Counted from the first letter of the stretch, positions 1-9,007 are shown. The stretch is DNA of 64,000 bases from Campylobacter hepaticus (GCF_001687475.2 NZ_CP031611.1:1364001-1428000), one strand, 5' to 3'. Notes: generated from the sequence alone by a model not told the origin. Numbers and translations: made by a program.

Positions 1-59
1 AAATAAATTAATAAAATAAAGCCTATTTTATAAAATGAGATGATATTTTAGAATTATAG

Positions 60-65
60 TATAAT
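60..65 (+). promoter_or_regulatory. Candidate sigma70 promoter (-10) for the MFS gene
   Basis: A perfect TATAAT lies about 40 bases before the start codon at 106, in an AT-rich stretch. Campylobacter sigma70 promoters rely mainly on an extended -10 and upstream T-tracts, so the fit is reasonable. An AAGG ribosome binding site follows at about 92-95. Confidence 0.5.
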
Positions 66-105
66 TAAAAATTGATGTTTTTAAATTTTTTAAGGTATTA
101 ATATA

Positions 106-1413
106 ATGGAAAAAAAGAAATTAAAAGCTAAAGAATTAAAAATTTTAGGACTATCTTCTTTAGGTGGAACTTTAGAATTTTATGATTTTATTATTTTTGT
201 TTTTTTTGCTCAATATATTGCTAATGTATTTTTCCCTAAAGGTATAGATGAATTTTGGGCTTTATTAAATACTTATGGGGTTTTTGCTATAGGATATTTG
301 GTGCGTCCTTTAGGAGGCATAGTTATGGCACATTTTGGGGATAAATTCGGACGTAAAAATATGTTTATGTTGAGTATTTTACTTATGGTGCTTCCTACTT
401 TTATTTTAACTTTTATACCAGGTTATGAAATTCTTGGATTTATGGCCCCTGTTTTGCTTATAATAATAAGAGTTTTTCAAGGTATAGCTATAGGCGGAGA
501 GCTTCCTGGAGCTTGGGTTTTTATAAGAGAACATTGTCAAGAAAATCATAAAGCTTTCTTTTTAAGTTGTTTAAATTCTGCTATGGCTTTAGGGATTTTA
601 TTAGGAAGTGTGGTATTTTTATTTATTAATCTTCTTTTTAGTGTAGAAGAAATTGGAGCTTATGCTTGGCGTATTGCTTTTTTTATAGGTGGAATTTTTG
701 GAATCATTTCTGTTTATTTACGTAAATTTTTACAAGAAACTCCTATTTTTAAACAAATGCAAGAAAAATCAGATCTTAGTTCTTTTCCTCTTAAAGATTT
801 GTTTAAAGAAAAAGGTATTTTTAAAAAAATATTTTCATCTATGGCTATAAGTTGGGTTTTAACAGGTTGTGTTGTGGTGCTTGTTTTATTAATGCCTAAA
901 TTTATGCCTAGTATTTTGAATTTAAGTGAGGTTCAAGCTAGTTATTTACAGATTTTAGGAATTTTAGGTATAGCTTTTGGTGGAGTTTTTGTAGGTTATC
1001 TTGTGGATAAATTGGGTTTATTTAAAATTTGTATTGTATTTTCTTTGGTTTTTATGTTCTTTTCTTGTTTATATTTTTATGTTTTATATGAATTTAAAAA
1101 TTTGATTTTTGTATGTATTTTATATGCTATTGTTTGTTTTTTAGGAGGAATTAATGTTTTTGCTCCAATTTTAATGAGTGAGGTTTTTAAAGCTAAGATA
1201 AGATTTTCAGGAATTTCTTTTTCATATAATATTGCCTATGCTATTTCAGGAGGCATAACTCCACAACTTGTTTTTTGGTTTAATACTCTTGCTACTAAAA
1301 GAGAAAATCCATTTTTATACGGTATGAGTATATATATGATTTTTTTATCTTTTTTGGCTATTTTAGCTGTTTTAATTGTAAAAGATCAAATACAATTTAA
1401 TAAACATTCTTAA
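106..1413 (+). CDS. MFS transporter, metabolite:H+ symporter (MHS) family
   Basis: This is a 435-residue inner-membrane secondary transporter with about 12 hydrophobic segments. The N-terminal GGTLEFYDF (residues 20-28), RPLGG (67-71) and the MFS loop motif GDKFGRK (78-84) place it in the MHS group, which includes alpha-ketoglutarate, proline/betaine and citrate symporters. The substrate cannot be read from the sequence. It resembles C. jejuni Cj1588c by position. An ABC exporter follows 19 bases downstream on the same strand, so the two are probably co-transcribed. Confidence 0.85.
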   Translation: MEKKKLKAKELKILGLSSLGGTLEFYDFIIFVFFAQYIANVFFPKGIDEFWALLNTYGVFAIGYLVRPLGGIVMAHFGDKFGRKNMFMLSILLMVLPTFILTFIPGYEILGFMAPVLLIIIRVFQGIAIGGELPGAWVFIREHCQENHKAFFLSCLNSAMALGILLGSVVFLFINLLFSVEEIGAYAWRIAFFIGGIFGIISVYLRKFLQETPIFKQMQEKSDLSSFPLKDLFKEKGIFKKIFSSMAISWVLTGCVVVLVLLMPKFMPSILNLSEVQASYLQILGILGIAFGGVFVGYLVDKLGLFKICIVFSLVFMFFSCLYFYVLYEFKNLIFVCILYAIVCFLGGINVFAPILMSEVFKAKIRFSGISFSYNIAYAISGGITPQLVFWFNTLATKRENPFLYGMSIYMIFLSFLAILAVLIVKDQIQFNKHS

Positions 1414-1432
1414 TTATTTATGGAATAAATAT

Positions 1433-3061
1433 ATGTCTTTTATTTTAGAACTGCTAAAACAAAATAAATTGAAATTAATATTTTTTTTATTATTTTCTTT
1501 TATAAGTAGCATACTTGGGGTTTTAATTCTAGTTTTTATTAATAATTATTTACTTAAAAATGTACAAAATATTCCTATTTTTTATTTCATTGTTTTACTT
1601 GGGATATTTTTTATAAGTTCTACTATGGTTGAATTTGGACTTAATATTTTTGGTCAAAATTTTATTTTTAAAATGCAAAGGCGTGTAGTAAAACAAATTT
1701 TAGATACTCCTTTATTAAAAATAGCTAAAATAGGTAAAGCAAAAATTTTAGCATCTTTGGGGAGTGATATAAGAAATATATCTTTTGGACTTTTAAGACT
1801 GCCTGATTTTTTACAATCAAGCATATTAATTTTTTGTACTAGTATTTATTTGTATTATCTTTCAAAACCTATTTTTATTTTGTGTATGATATGGATAATG
1901 GTTGTTTTTCTTACTAATAATTTTTTAATGATTAAAGTGTATCAATATTTTCGTAAAGCAAGAGAAAATGATGATGCTTTACAAAATAATTATCAAAATA
2001 TACTTGATGGACATAAAGAACTTTTAATGAATCGTTATAGAGCTAAACTTTATTATGAAGATGAATTTGAAAAAAATGCTAAATTAAAAAAGAAAAATAG
2101 CACTTTGGGAAATTTTTTTAATAATCTTTCAAATAATTGGACAAATGTGAGCCTTTTAGCTTTAGTTGGAGTGGAATTTTACTTAGCATTAAAATTTCAA
2201 TGGGCTAGTGTAGCAGATGCTACTACTATAGCTCTTTCTATTTTATTTTTACGAACCCCTTTAGTTTCTATGATAGGATCTTTTCCTACTTTGCTTTTAG
2301 CAAAGATTGCTTTAGATAAGATTGCTAAATTGGAATTAGATACATATGTAAAAAATTTTAAAAAAATATCTTATATTAATGATTGGGAGCGTATTATTTT
2401 TAAAGATATTGAATTTACTTACGATGGAAATTTTTCTTTAAATCCTGTGAATATAGAACTTAAAAAAGGTGAACTTGTATTTTTAATAGGTAAAAACGGA
2501 AGTGGAAAATCGACTTTTTGTATGCTTTTAACAGGGCTTTTTAAAGCAAGTAAAGGTAGGATTTATCTTGATAATATGCTTATAAATGATGATAATTTAG
2601 ATCAATATAAAGCCCTTATTTCAACTGTATTTAGTGATTTTCATCTTTTTACTAAAACTTTAAGTAAAGAAGAATTTGCTAGTGAAGAAAAAATTGCGTT
2701 TTGGCTTAAATTTTTAGAACTTCAAGATAAAACAAAAATCCAAGATCATGATTTAAGCTTAACTCAGCTTTCTACAGGACAAAAAAAGCGTTTAGCTATG
2801 TTTATAGCTTTACTTGAAGAAAGGGATATTTTAGTACTTGATGAATGGGCTGCTGATCAAGATCCTGTTTTTAGAAGGTTTTTTTATAAAAAACTTTTAC
2901 CTTTATTAAAAAATCAAGGTAAAACAATTTTTGCAATTACTCATGATGATACATATTTTGATATGGCTGATAGAATACTTTTAGCTAATAATGGTAATAT
3001 CGAAGAATTACATGGGGATAATAGAAATTTTTTAGCTATTAAAGAAGTAGAAAAATTTTAA
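1433..3061 (+). CDS. ABC exporter, fused permease-ATPase, cyclic-peptide transporter type
   Basis: This 542-residue half-transporter has an N-terminal membrane domain of about six helices (residues ~10-300) and a C-terminal ATPase. Walker A GKNGSGKST is near residue 353, the signature STGQKKR near 446 and Walker B LVLDEW near 468. The layout and the unusual signature match the PvdE/SyrD-like cyclic peptide/siderophore exporter family. No biosynthetic gene for a peptide or siderophore is nearby, so the cargo is unknown. It corresponds in position to C. jejuni Cj1587c. It probably works as a homodimer in the inner membrane. Confidence 0.85.
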   Translation: MSFILELLKQNKLKLIFFLLFSFISSILGVLILVFINNYLLKNVQNIPIFYFIVLLGIFFISSTMVEFGLNIFGQNFIFKMQRRVVKQILDTPLLKIAKIGKAKILASLGSDIRNISFGLLRLPDFLQSSILIFCTSIYLYYLSKPIFILCMIWIMVVFLTNNFLMIKVYQYFRKARENDDALQNNYQNILDGHKELLMNRYRAKLYYEDEFEKNAKLKKKNSTLGNFFNNLSNNWTNVSLLALVGVEFYLALKFQWASVADATTIALSILFLRTPLVSMIGSFPTLLLAKIALDKIAKLELDTYVKNFKKISYINDWERIIFKDIEFTYDGNFSLNPVNIELKKGELVFLIGKNGSGKSTFCMLLTGLFKASKGRIYLDNMLINDDNLDQYKALISTVFSDFHLFTKTLSKEEFASEEKIAFWLKFLELQDKTKIQDHDLSLTQLSTGQKKRLAMFIALLEERDILVLDEWAADQDPVFRRFFYKKLLPLLKNQGKTIFAITHDDTYFDMADRILLANNGNIEELHGDNRNFLAIKEVEKF

Positions 3062-3101
3062 TTTTATAATTTTTGAAAAATAATGATATTAAGGATAAAG
3101 T

Positions 3102-3473
3102 ATGAAGCAATTTTTATTTTTTATTTTTATGTTAAGTTCAAGTCTTTTTGCTCAATCTTATGAAATAGTTAAAGAACCAATTTTAACTCATCAAATGGTT
3201 AAAGGTATACTTGAATTAGCTCAAAAAGAAGCAAGAAAAGAAGGTTTTAATGTTAGTATTACTATAGTGGATAAATCAGGACAAATTTTAAAAGGGGTAA
3301 AAGAAGGGATAATTCCAGAAGATATACGCTATTTAGATGATAAATTTTCTATTATGCCAGGAGGTGTTCCTATTATGCTTGATGGAATTGTGATAGGGGG
3401 TATAGGTGTAGGAGGCGCTCATTTAGAGCAAGATGTTAAAATAGCTAAAGCAGGGTTAAAATTCTTAAAATAA
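3102..3473 (+). CDS. Short GlcG/HbpS-like (DUF336) exported protein
   Basis: The 123-residue product has a signal peptide (about 1-17, ending LFAQ). The GlcG/DUF336 ends are present: an N-terminal block around ILELAQKEARKEGFNVS and VDKSGQIL, and a C-terminal block with GGVPI and GGIGVGGAH. Full-length members usually run to about 140-165 residues, with a middle block containing a conserved KA-T-A segment. Here GQILKGVKEG runs straight into IPEDIRYL, so that block seems to be missing in frame. Related proteins bind haem, but function here is uncertain. It lies tail to tail with the globin gene. Confidence 0.7.
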   Translation: MKQFLFFIFMLSSSLFAQSYEIVKEPILTHQMVKGILELAQKEARKEGFNVSITIVDKSGQILKGVKEGIIPEDIRYLDDKFSIMPGGVPIMLDGIVIGGIGVGGAHLEQDVKIAKAGLKFLK

Positions 3474-3490
3474 CCCATGCTTCTTATTTT

Positions 3491-3925
3491 TTAAGAATGA
3501 TTTTTTTTCATATAAAGATCATTTTCTATATCTATATAAAATTTAGCTATTTTGCCATAAGCAGCTTCCCAAGCTTTTAAGGTTGTTTCATCTGCATTTA
3601 AAAGATTTTTAATAGCCTTTAAAAGGCAAGCACCTACTATGGGATAATGTTCTTCTTTTACACCTAAATTAACATGGGTTATAGCAACCTTATCAACAAA
3701 AGATTTAGTATTTTCTAGATTTTCTATGTTTTTAGCTGCCATTAAAATTGCCATGGCTAAAGCTCTTGGTTGATCTCCTGATATTTGTTTTTCCATGTTA
3801 AACATAGGTTTTACTTCAGGATAATCATTAAACATTATTTTATAAAATTCTTTTGTTAAATTTTCTCCATTTGTTTGTAAAATAGGAACGCAGTCTTTAA
3901 TAATTTGAATTTGTTTTTGTGTCAT
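3491..3925 (-). CDS. cgb: Single-domain haemoglobin Cgb
   Basis: This is a 144-residue bacterial single-domain globin (C. jejuni Cgb is about 140 residues). The segment AITHVNLGV supplies the proximal F8 histidine, and the E-helix region follows FNMEKQ. In C. jejuni, Cgb detoxifies nitric oxide in the cytoplasm and is induced by NssR under nitrosative stress. An AAGGAG ribosome binding site precedes the ATG at 3925. I found no perfect TTAAC-N4-GTTAA NssR box upstream, so that regulation cannot be assumed here. Confidence 0.93.
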   Translation of the reverse strand: MTQKQIQIIKDCVPILQTNGENLTKEFYKIMFNDYPEVKPMFNMEKQISGDQPRALAMAILMAAKNIENLENTKSFVDKVAITHVNLGVKEEHYPIVGACLLKAIKNLLNADETTLKAWEAAYGKIAKFYIDIENDLYMKKNHS

Positions 3926-4269
3926 TATTTCTCCTTGAAATATAAATATTTAAAATTAAGGAGAGATTTTATCTTGAAATTTAAAACAAAAAATTGATTT
4001 AGGTTAAAATTGAAACTTAATCTTAATAATTTAAATCAAAAATTATAATAATTAAATTGCTAAATTTTAATTATTGTTTAAGACTAAGAGATGTTTTTAA
4101 ATGCTTATTTTATAAGGTTTGTAAAATATATTTACCTAAAAATTTATAATATAATTGATATGAAAAATTAATTTTAAAACTTAGTACTTTTATCCCCCAT
4201 ATAGGCTTGCGACTTCATTAATTTTATTTTATAATTTTTAAAATATTTTAGAGTGAAAAAGGTTTTCTC
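3926..4269. other. Divergent intergenic region between cgb and nikZ
   Basis: This 344-base AT-rich gap must hold the cgb promoter (minus) and the nik promoter (plus). No ORF of note is visible. C. jejuni carries Cj1585c (an oxidoreductase) at this place, so the gene is absent here. The only base-composition anomaly is a C/G-containing stretch at about 4192-4213 (TATCCCCCATATAGGCTTGC) in the presumed nik leader. Confidence 0.6.
4145..4155 (+). promoter_or_regulatory. Candidate -10 elements for the nik operon
   Basis: Two overlapping TATAAT hexamers (4145-4150 and 4150-4155) follow an AT-rich tract. Initiation here would give a leader of roughly 105-110 bases before nikZ, long enough to carry regulation. 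Confidence 0.4.
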
Positions 4270-5805
4270 ATGTTTAGATTTTTGATTTTTATATTGTTAT
4301 TGTTAGTTAATTTAGAAGCTAAAATTTCTAAAGATACTTTAATTGTTGCAGTTGAAAATGAAATTTCAAGAATTAACCCTGCCTATAGTGAAGATCATGA
4401 TGCGTATATTAATCTTGTATTTTCAGGTCTTACGCGTTTTGATGAAAATATGGATTTAAAGCCAGACTTGGCAAAATCGTGGAATGTTAGTGCAGATGGG
4501 CTTATTTATGATATTTTTTTAAGAGATGATGTTTTATGGCATGATAAGGTTAAATTTAGTGCTGATGATGTAAAATTCAGTCTTGATGCTTTTAAAAATC
4601 CTAAAAATAATTCTTCAGTATATGTGAATTTTGAAGATATTAAAAATGTAGAAGTTTTAAACCCCTATCATGTAAAAATTACACTTTTTAAACCTTATCC
4701 TGCATTATTAGATGCTTTAAGTATAGGAATGTTGCCTAAGCATTTATTGGATAATAAAGATTTAAATACTGCTTCTTTTAATCAAAATCCTATAGGTACA
4801 GGACCTTATGAATTTGTTAAATGGAAAAAAGGCGAATATGTAGAATTTAAAGCTAATGAAAATTTTTATCTTGCAAAGGTAAAAACTCCAAGATTGATTA
4901 TAAAGCATATTTTTGATCCTTCAATAGCAAGTGTAGAGCTTAAAAATGGGAAAATTGATGCTGCTTTAATTGATGTTTCTTTGCTTAATATTTTTAAAAA
5001 TGATACTCATTTTACTATTTTACGTGAAAAATCAGCTGATTATAGGGCTTTAATGTTTAATCTTGATAATGAATTTTTAAAAGATTTAAAAATAAGACAA
5101 GCTTTAAATTATGCTGTTGACAGATACAGTATAGTAAAAAATCTTTTACATGGTTATGGTTTTGTAGCAAATCATCCTTTAGAAAATTCTTGGGCGAATC
5201 CTAAAAGTTTCCGTACTTATGGATACAATCCTAAAAAATCTGAAGCATTACTTATAAATTCAGGTTTTAAGAAAAATAAAGATGGAATTTTTGAAAAAAA
5301 TGGAAAAATTTTAGAATTTGAAATTTGGGTTATGAGTAATGATCCTTTAAGAGTGAGTTTAGCAGGAATTTTGCAAAGTGAATTTAAAAAAATAGGAGTT
5401 TTAACTAAAGTTATAGCAAAACCTGCTGGTAGTTTTGATTATTCTAAAGTCGATAGTTTTTTAGTGGGTTGGGGAAGTCCTTTAGATCCTGATTTTCATA
5501 CTTTTAGAGTTTTTGAAAGTTCTCAAGATAGTGCTTTAAATGATGAAGGCTGGAATTTTGGACACTATCATGATAAAAAAGTTGATATAGCTTTACAAAA
5601 AGCTAGAAATACTTTAAATTTAGATGAAAGAAAAAAATACTATAAAGAATTTATAGATGCTTTATATAAAAATCCTCCTTTCATTTTTTTAACTTATCTT
5701 GATTTTGCTTTAGTTTATAATAGTGAAATTCAAGGAATTAAAGCAAGAACTTTGGGTCACCATGGTGTAGGATTTACTTGGAATATTTATGAATGGGTTA
5801 AATAA
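4270..5805 (+). CDS. nikZ: Nickel ABC transporter, periplasmic substrate-binding protein NikZ
   Basis: The 511-residue protein belongs to the SBP_bac_5 (dipeptide/nickel-binding) family. It has an N-terminal signal peptide (about 1-17) followed by the family's opening TLIVAVENEISRINPAY and the downstream LAKSWNVSADG block. C. jejuni Cj1584c-Cj1580c was characterised as NikZYXWV, which imports nickel for hydrogenase. The same five-gene order here supports the name. It heads a tight operon of two permeases and two ATPases. Confidence 0.85.
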   Translation: MFRFLIFILLLLVNLEAKISKDTLIVAVENEISRINPAYSEDHDAYINLVFSGLTRFDENMDLKPDLAKSWNVSADGLIYDIFLRDDVLWHDKVKFSADDVKFSLDAFKNPKNNSSVYVNFEDIKNVEVLNPYHVKITLFKPYPALLDALSIGMLPKHLLDNKDLNTASFNQNPIGTGPYEFVKWKKGEYVEFKANENFYLAKVKTPRLIIKHIFDPSIASVELKNGKIDAALIDVSLLNIFKNDTHFTILREKSADYRALMFNLDNEFLKDLKIRQALNYAVDRYSIVKNLLHGYGFVANHPLENSWANPKSFRTYGYNPKKSEALLINSGFKKNKDGIFEKNGKILEFEIWVMSNDPLRVSLAGILQSEFKKIGVLTKVIAKPAGSFDYSKVDSFLVGWGSPLDPDFHTFRVFESSQDSALNDEGWNFGHYHDKKVDIALQKARNTLNLDERKKYYKEFIDALYKNPPFIFLTYLDFALVYNSEIQGIKARTLGHHGVGFTWNIYEWVK

Positions 5806-5808
5806 ACT

Positions 5809-6753
5809 GTGCTAAAACGCTTTATTTTTAGTATTTTTATAGCGTTTTTTAGCACTTTTTTGTGTTTTATTTTACTTTATTTTAGTAAAACTAGTGTGGC
5901 TTATGCTAATACAATAAATTCACAAAGTAAAGAATTTGTTCAAAGAGTAGAGCAAAATTTAGGGCTTGATAAGCCTTTATTAGAGCAATATACAATTTGG
6001 CTTTTTAAGGCTTTACAAGGAGATTTAGGAGTTTCTTTTTTAAGCGGAGAAAATGTTTTAAAATTGATAAAAGAAAGATTGTTTAACACTTTAATTTTGA
6101 GTTTAAGTGCTTTAGTATTATTGTTTTTATCGAGTATTTTTTTAGCATTTTTGGGGTATTATTATAAGGATACTTTTATTGATAAAATTATTACTTTTTT
6201 AGCATTTAATTTTTTTGCTTTACCTCCTTTTGCTTTAGCTTTGTTTTTTGTTTTAATTTTTGGAATTTTTTGGCAAGTTTTACCTATATTAGGGACAAGT
6301 GATATAGGTTTTGAAGATGATTTTTTAAACCGTTTAAAGCACTTAATTTTACCTGTTTGCGTGCTTGTATTATCTCATTTAGCTTTATTTTTAAAGATTG
6401 CTAGAAATTTTATTAATGAAAGTTTTACTCAAATTTTCATTCAAAACTTATATGCTAGAGCTTTAAAAGAAAAAGATATTTATTTTTTGGTTTTAAAATA
6501 TTCTTTAAGTCCTATTATTGCTTATTTTGGAGGTACTGCTTTAAGTTTTATGATGGGAACTTATGTAATAGAAAGTGTATTTGCTTATGAAGGACTTGGA
6601 ACTTTGCTTTTTAAAAGCATTCTTTTTAAAGATTACCCAGTTGTACTTGCATTAGTTTTTTTTAGCGTTTTGCTTGTAGCGTTTTTTACATTTTTAAGTG
6701 ATATTGTTGCAAAAATTTTAAATCCACGATTAAGAAGGCTTGATTTTGCTTAA
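5809..6753 (+). CDS. nikY: Nickel ABC transporter permease NikY
   Basis: This 314-residue inner-membrane permease is of the DppB/OppB type. It starts with GTG three bases after the nikZ stop. The N-terminal helix is followed by the typical NLGLDKPLLEQY segment (about 50-61), then the BPD_transp_1 core with about five more helices and the FAYEGLGTLLFKSI region near the C-terminus. There is no strong ribosome binding site, so translation is probably coupled to nikZ. It pairs with NikX. Confidence 0.85.
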   Translation: MLKRFIFSIFIAFFSTFLCFILLYFSKTSVAYANTINSQSKEFVQRVEQNLGLDKPLLEQYTIWLFKALQGDLGVSFLSGENVLKLIKERLFNTLILSLSALVLLFLSSIFLAFLGYYYKDTFIDKIITFLAFNFFALPPFALALFFVLIFGIFWQVLPILGTSDIGFEDDFLNRLKHLILPVCVLVLSHLALFLKIARNFINESFTQIFIQNLYARALKEKDIYFLVLKYSLSPIIAYFGGTALSFMMGTYVIESVFAYEGLGTLLFKSILFKDYPVVLALVFFSVLLVAFFTFLSDIVAKILNPRLRRLDFA

Positions 6754-7534
6754 AATCATTTATTGTTTTATTCCTTTAATATTTTTGTTTTTATGTGCTT
6801 TTTTAGCACCTTTTTTAGCACCTTATGATATTTTAACTAGCCATTTAAATCATTTGCATCAAGCTCCAAGTTTTACTTATATTTTAGGAACAGATTTTTT
6901 AGGTAGAGATTTGTTCTCTCGTTTACTTTTTGCTTTAAGAAATTCATTGATAATAGGGATTTTTAGTTCTTTATTCTCTGTGTTTTTTGCCCTTTTTTAT
7001 CTATGGCTAGCTCGTTGTTTTTTTTATATGTTTTGGATGCGTATTTTAGAATTTTTTTTAGCCTTGCCTGCTTTATTACTTATGATGTTTTTTCAAAGTT
7101 TTTTAGGAGCCAATTTATTTTTAATGATTTTTTTAATTGCTTTAGTGCATTGGTGTTTTATTGCAAGAATTGTAGAAAGTGAGTTAAAAAGACTTGAAAA
7201 TTTAGATTTTTACAAGGCAAATATAGTGCTTGGAAGGACTCAATTTAAAGCTTTTTTTAAAGATTTATTACCCGCTTTAAAAACATTGATTTTTATACTT
7301 TTTGTGTTTAATATTGTCCATGCTATAGCTACAGAAGCGACTTTAAGTTTTTTTGGATTAGGACTTGGATTTGAATTTCCAACTCTAGGAACTCTTTTAA
7401 GTGAGTCTTCAAAAGCTGTTTTTATAGGAGCTTGGTGGATGATATTATTTCCTCTTGCAACTCTTTTATTATTGTTTTTACCCCTTTTATGGTTAGGTAA
7501 TTTTTTGCAAAAGATTTGGGGGGTAAGATCTTGA
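6746..7534 (+). CDS. nikX: Nickel ABC transporter permease NikX
   Basis: This is a DppC-type permease of about 262 residues. The motif LGTDFLGRDLFSRLL (near residues 48-62) is the family hallmark. No ATG is available. I prefer TTG at 6746 because AAGG at 6735-6738 sits 7 bases upstream; TTG at 6740 would sit almost on the ribosome binding site. The gene overlaps the end of nikY by 8 bases, so it is translationally coupled. It forms the membrane channel with NikY. Confidence 0.82.
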   Translation: MLKIIYCFIPLIFLFLCAFLAPFLAPYDILTSHLNHLHQAPSFTYILGTDFLGRDLFSRLLFALRNSLIIGIFSSLFSVFFALFYLWLARCFFYMFWMRILEFFLALPALLLMMFFQSFLGANLFLMIFLIALVHWCFIARIVESELKRLENLDFYKANIVLGRTQFKAFFKDLLPALKTLIFILFVFNIVHAIATEATLSFFGLGLGFEFPTLGTLLSESSKAVFIGAWWMILFPLATLLLLFLPLLWLGNFLQKIWGVRS

Positions 7535-8241
7535 GAATTAGAAATTTAAATATTAGTATAAAAAATAGCATTATACTTGAAGATATTAATTTTGATATAA
7601 AAATGGGCAAGGCTTTGATGATATTAGGTAAAAGTGGCATTGGAAAAAGTTTACTTGGCAAGGCTTTGGTAGGTCTTTTAGATTCAGATTTTGTACTTGA
7701 TGCAGAAGAATTAAGTTTTAATCAAGCTTCTATTTTAAATTTTAATAAAAAAGAATTAAGACAATTGCGTTCTAAAGTGGCCTTAGTTTTACAAGATGCT
7801 GAACTTAGTCTTTATCCTTATCTAAATATAGGTGATTTATGCCATCTTGTTTTAAAAACTTATACTCATTTAAAGAAAAAAGAAAGAAAAGATTACGCTT
7901 TTTCTTGTCTTGAAAGTTTAGGATTTGAATATCTTGACTTGTTGTGGCATTCTTATGTTAATGAATTAAGTTTGGGTATGGCAAGACGTGTAAGTTTAGC
8001 TTTGGCTTTATTAAGTAAGCCTGAAATTTTAATTTGTGATGAGATTACTTCTTCTTTAGACAAAAAAAATGCACAAAAAATTATGCAAATTTTAAAAGAA
8101 TTTAAAAAAGATGGAGCCTTGGTGTGTATTACCCATGATTTAAATTTAGTGCATTTTTTAGCAGATGAAATTTATATATTAGAAAAACATAATTCTCGAT
8201 TTTTTAGTTTTGAAGAATTTTTAAAGAGTGAATATGCTTAG
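7531..8241 (+). CDS. nikW: Nickel ABC transporter ATP-binding protein NikW
   Basis: This ABC ATPase has about 236 residues. Walker A GKSGIGKS lies near residue 32 and Walker B ILICDE near 163. The signature is the divergent NELSLGMARRVSLA rather than LSGGQ. I choose TTG at 7531, which overlaps the nikX stop (TTGA) and has a G-rich run (GGGGGG) just upstream; an in-frame TTG at 7516 is possible. It powers NikYX in the cytoplasm together with NikV. Confidence 0.82.
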   Translation: MRIRNLNISIKNSIILEDINFDIKMGKALMILGKSGIGKSLLGKALVGLLDSDFVLDAEELSFNQASILNFNKKELRQLRSKVALVLQDAELSLYPYLNIGDLCHLVLKTYTHLKKKERKDYAFSCLESLGFEYLDLLWHSYVNELSLGMARRVSLALALLSKPEILICDEITSSLDKKNAQKIMQILKEFKKDGALVCITHDLNLVHFLADEIYILEKHNSRFFSFEEFLKSEYA

Positions 8242-8899
8242 GGTTTCTAATTTAAGTAAATTTTATGAAATAAAAAAACATCGGTATTTAAAAAGCAAAA
8301 AGTATTTTATTTTTGAAAATATTAATTTTTCTCTTAAACAAAATGAAAATTTAATGATTGAAGGAAAAAGTGGTGCGGGTAAGAGTACCTTAGCTAGAAT
8401 ACTTTGCTTTTTGGAAAATCCAAGCGGCGGTGAGGTTTGGTATAAAGGTGATAATTTGCATCAACTAGATAAAAAAAGGCAAAGATTATTAAGAAAAGAA
8501 ATTCAATATTGTTTTCAAGATCAAAAAATGGCTTTAAATCCTTATAAAAAAATTAAAAATTTAATACAAGATGGTTTAGAAAATTTTAATTTTAAAAAAA
8601 ATGGTGATTTAATTGATGAATTTTTCGATTTTTTTAATCTAAAAAAACAAATTTTAGAACAAAAACCTTATGAGTTAAGTGGAGGAGAAGCTACTCGTGT
8701 AGGTCTTATTCGTTCTTTAATTTTAAATCCTAGTTTACTTATTTTAGATGAAATTGTTTCTACTCTTGATATAAAAAATTCTAAAGAAATTTTAAATTTT
8801 TTATATCATTATCAGCAAAAAAATTTTATTTCTTATATTTTTATTACTCATCAAAGTGAACTTTTTTATAATTTTAAATATGAGAAAATAAAACTTTAA
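8234..8899 (+). CDS. nikV: Nickel ABC transporter ATP-binding protein NikV
   Basis: This is an ABC ATPase of about 221 residues, shorter than typical DppF/OppF proteins because it lacks the C-terminal oligopeptide domain. Walker A GKSGAGKST is near residue 45, the signature LSGGEATRVGLIRSL near 151 and Walker B LLILDE near 170. The ATG at 8234 overlaps the nikW stop and is 5 bases after AAAGAG; a GTG at 8228 is less likely. It is the last gene of the nik operon. Confidence 0.83.
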   Translation: MLRVSNLSKFYEIKKHRYLKSKKYFIFENINFSLKQNENLMIEGKSGAGKSTLARILCFLENPSGGEVWYKGDNLHQLDKKRQRLLRKEIQYCFQDQKMALNPYKKIKNLIQDGLENFNFKKNGDLIDEFFDFFNLKKQILEQKPYELSGGEATRVGLIRSLILNPSLLILDEIVSTLDIKNSKEILNFLYHYQQKNFISYIFITHQSELFYNFKYEKIKL

Positions 8900-8941
8900 A
8901 AAATATTTTTTATTCTAAGTTTCAATATAGAAAGTTTAGAG

Positions 8942-8947
8942 TAAAAT
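8942..8947 (+). promoter_or_regulatory. nuoA: Possible -10 element for the nuo operon
   Basis: TAAAAT lies in the 108-base gap between nikV and nuoA. It would give a leader of about 50 bases, ending in AAAAGGAGAATAA before the nuoA ATG. The match is imperfect, and read-through from nik is also possible. Confidence 0.3.
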
Positions 8948-9007
8948 AAAAAAAGTGTAAATTTGATTTTGCTGCGGAGTGATTTAGGTGTTTTAAAAGG
9001 AGAATAA

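Noticed and set aside
3926-4269. Possible NssR box (TTAAC-N4-GTTAA) before cgb
   Set aside because: Only partial half-sites (for example TTAAC on the minus strand near 4003) with wrong spacing are present.
7422-7661. Minus-strand ORF across the nikX/nikW junction
   Set aside because: It is antisense to two overlapping well-supported nik genes, with no initiation signal.
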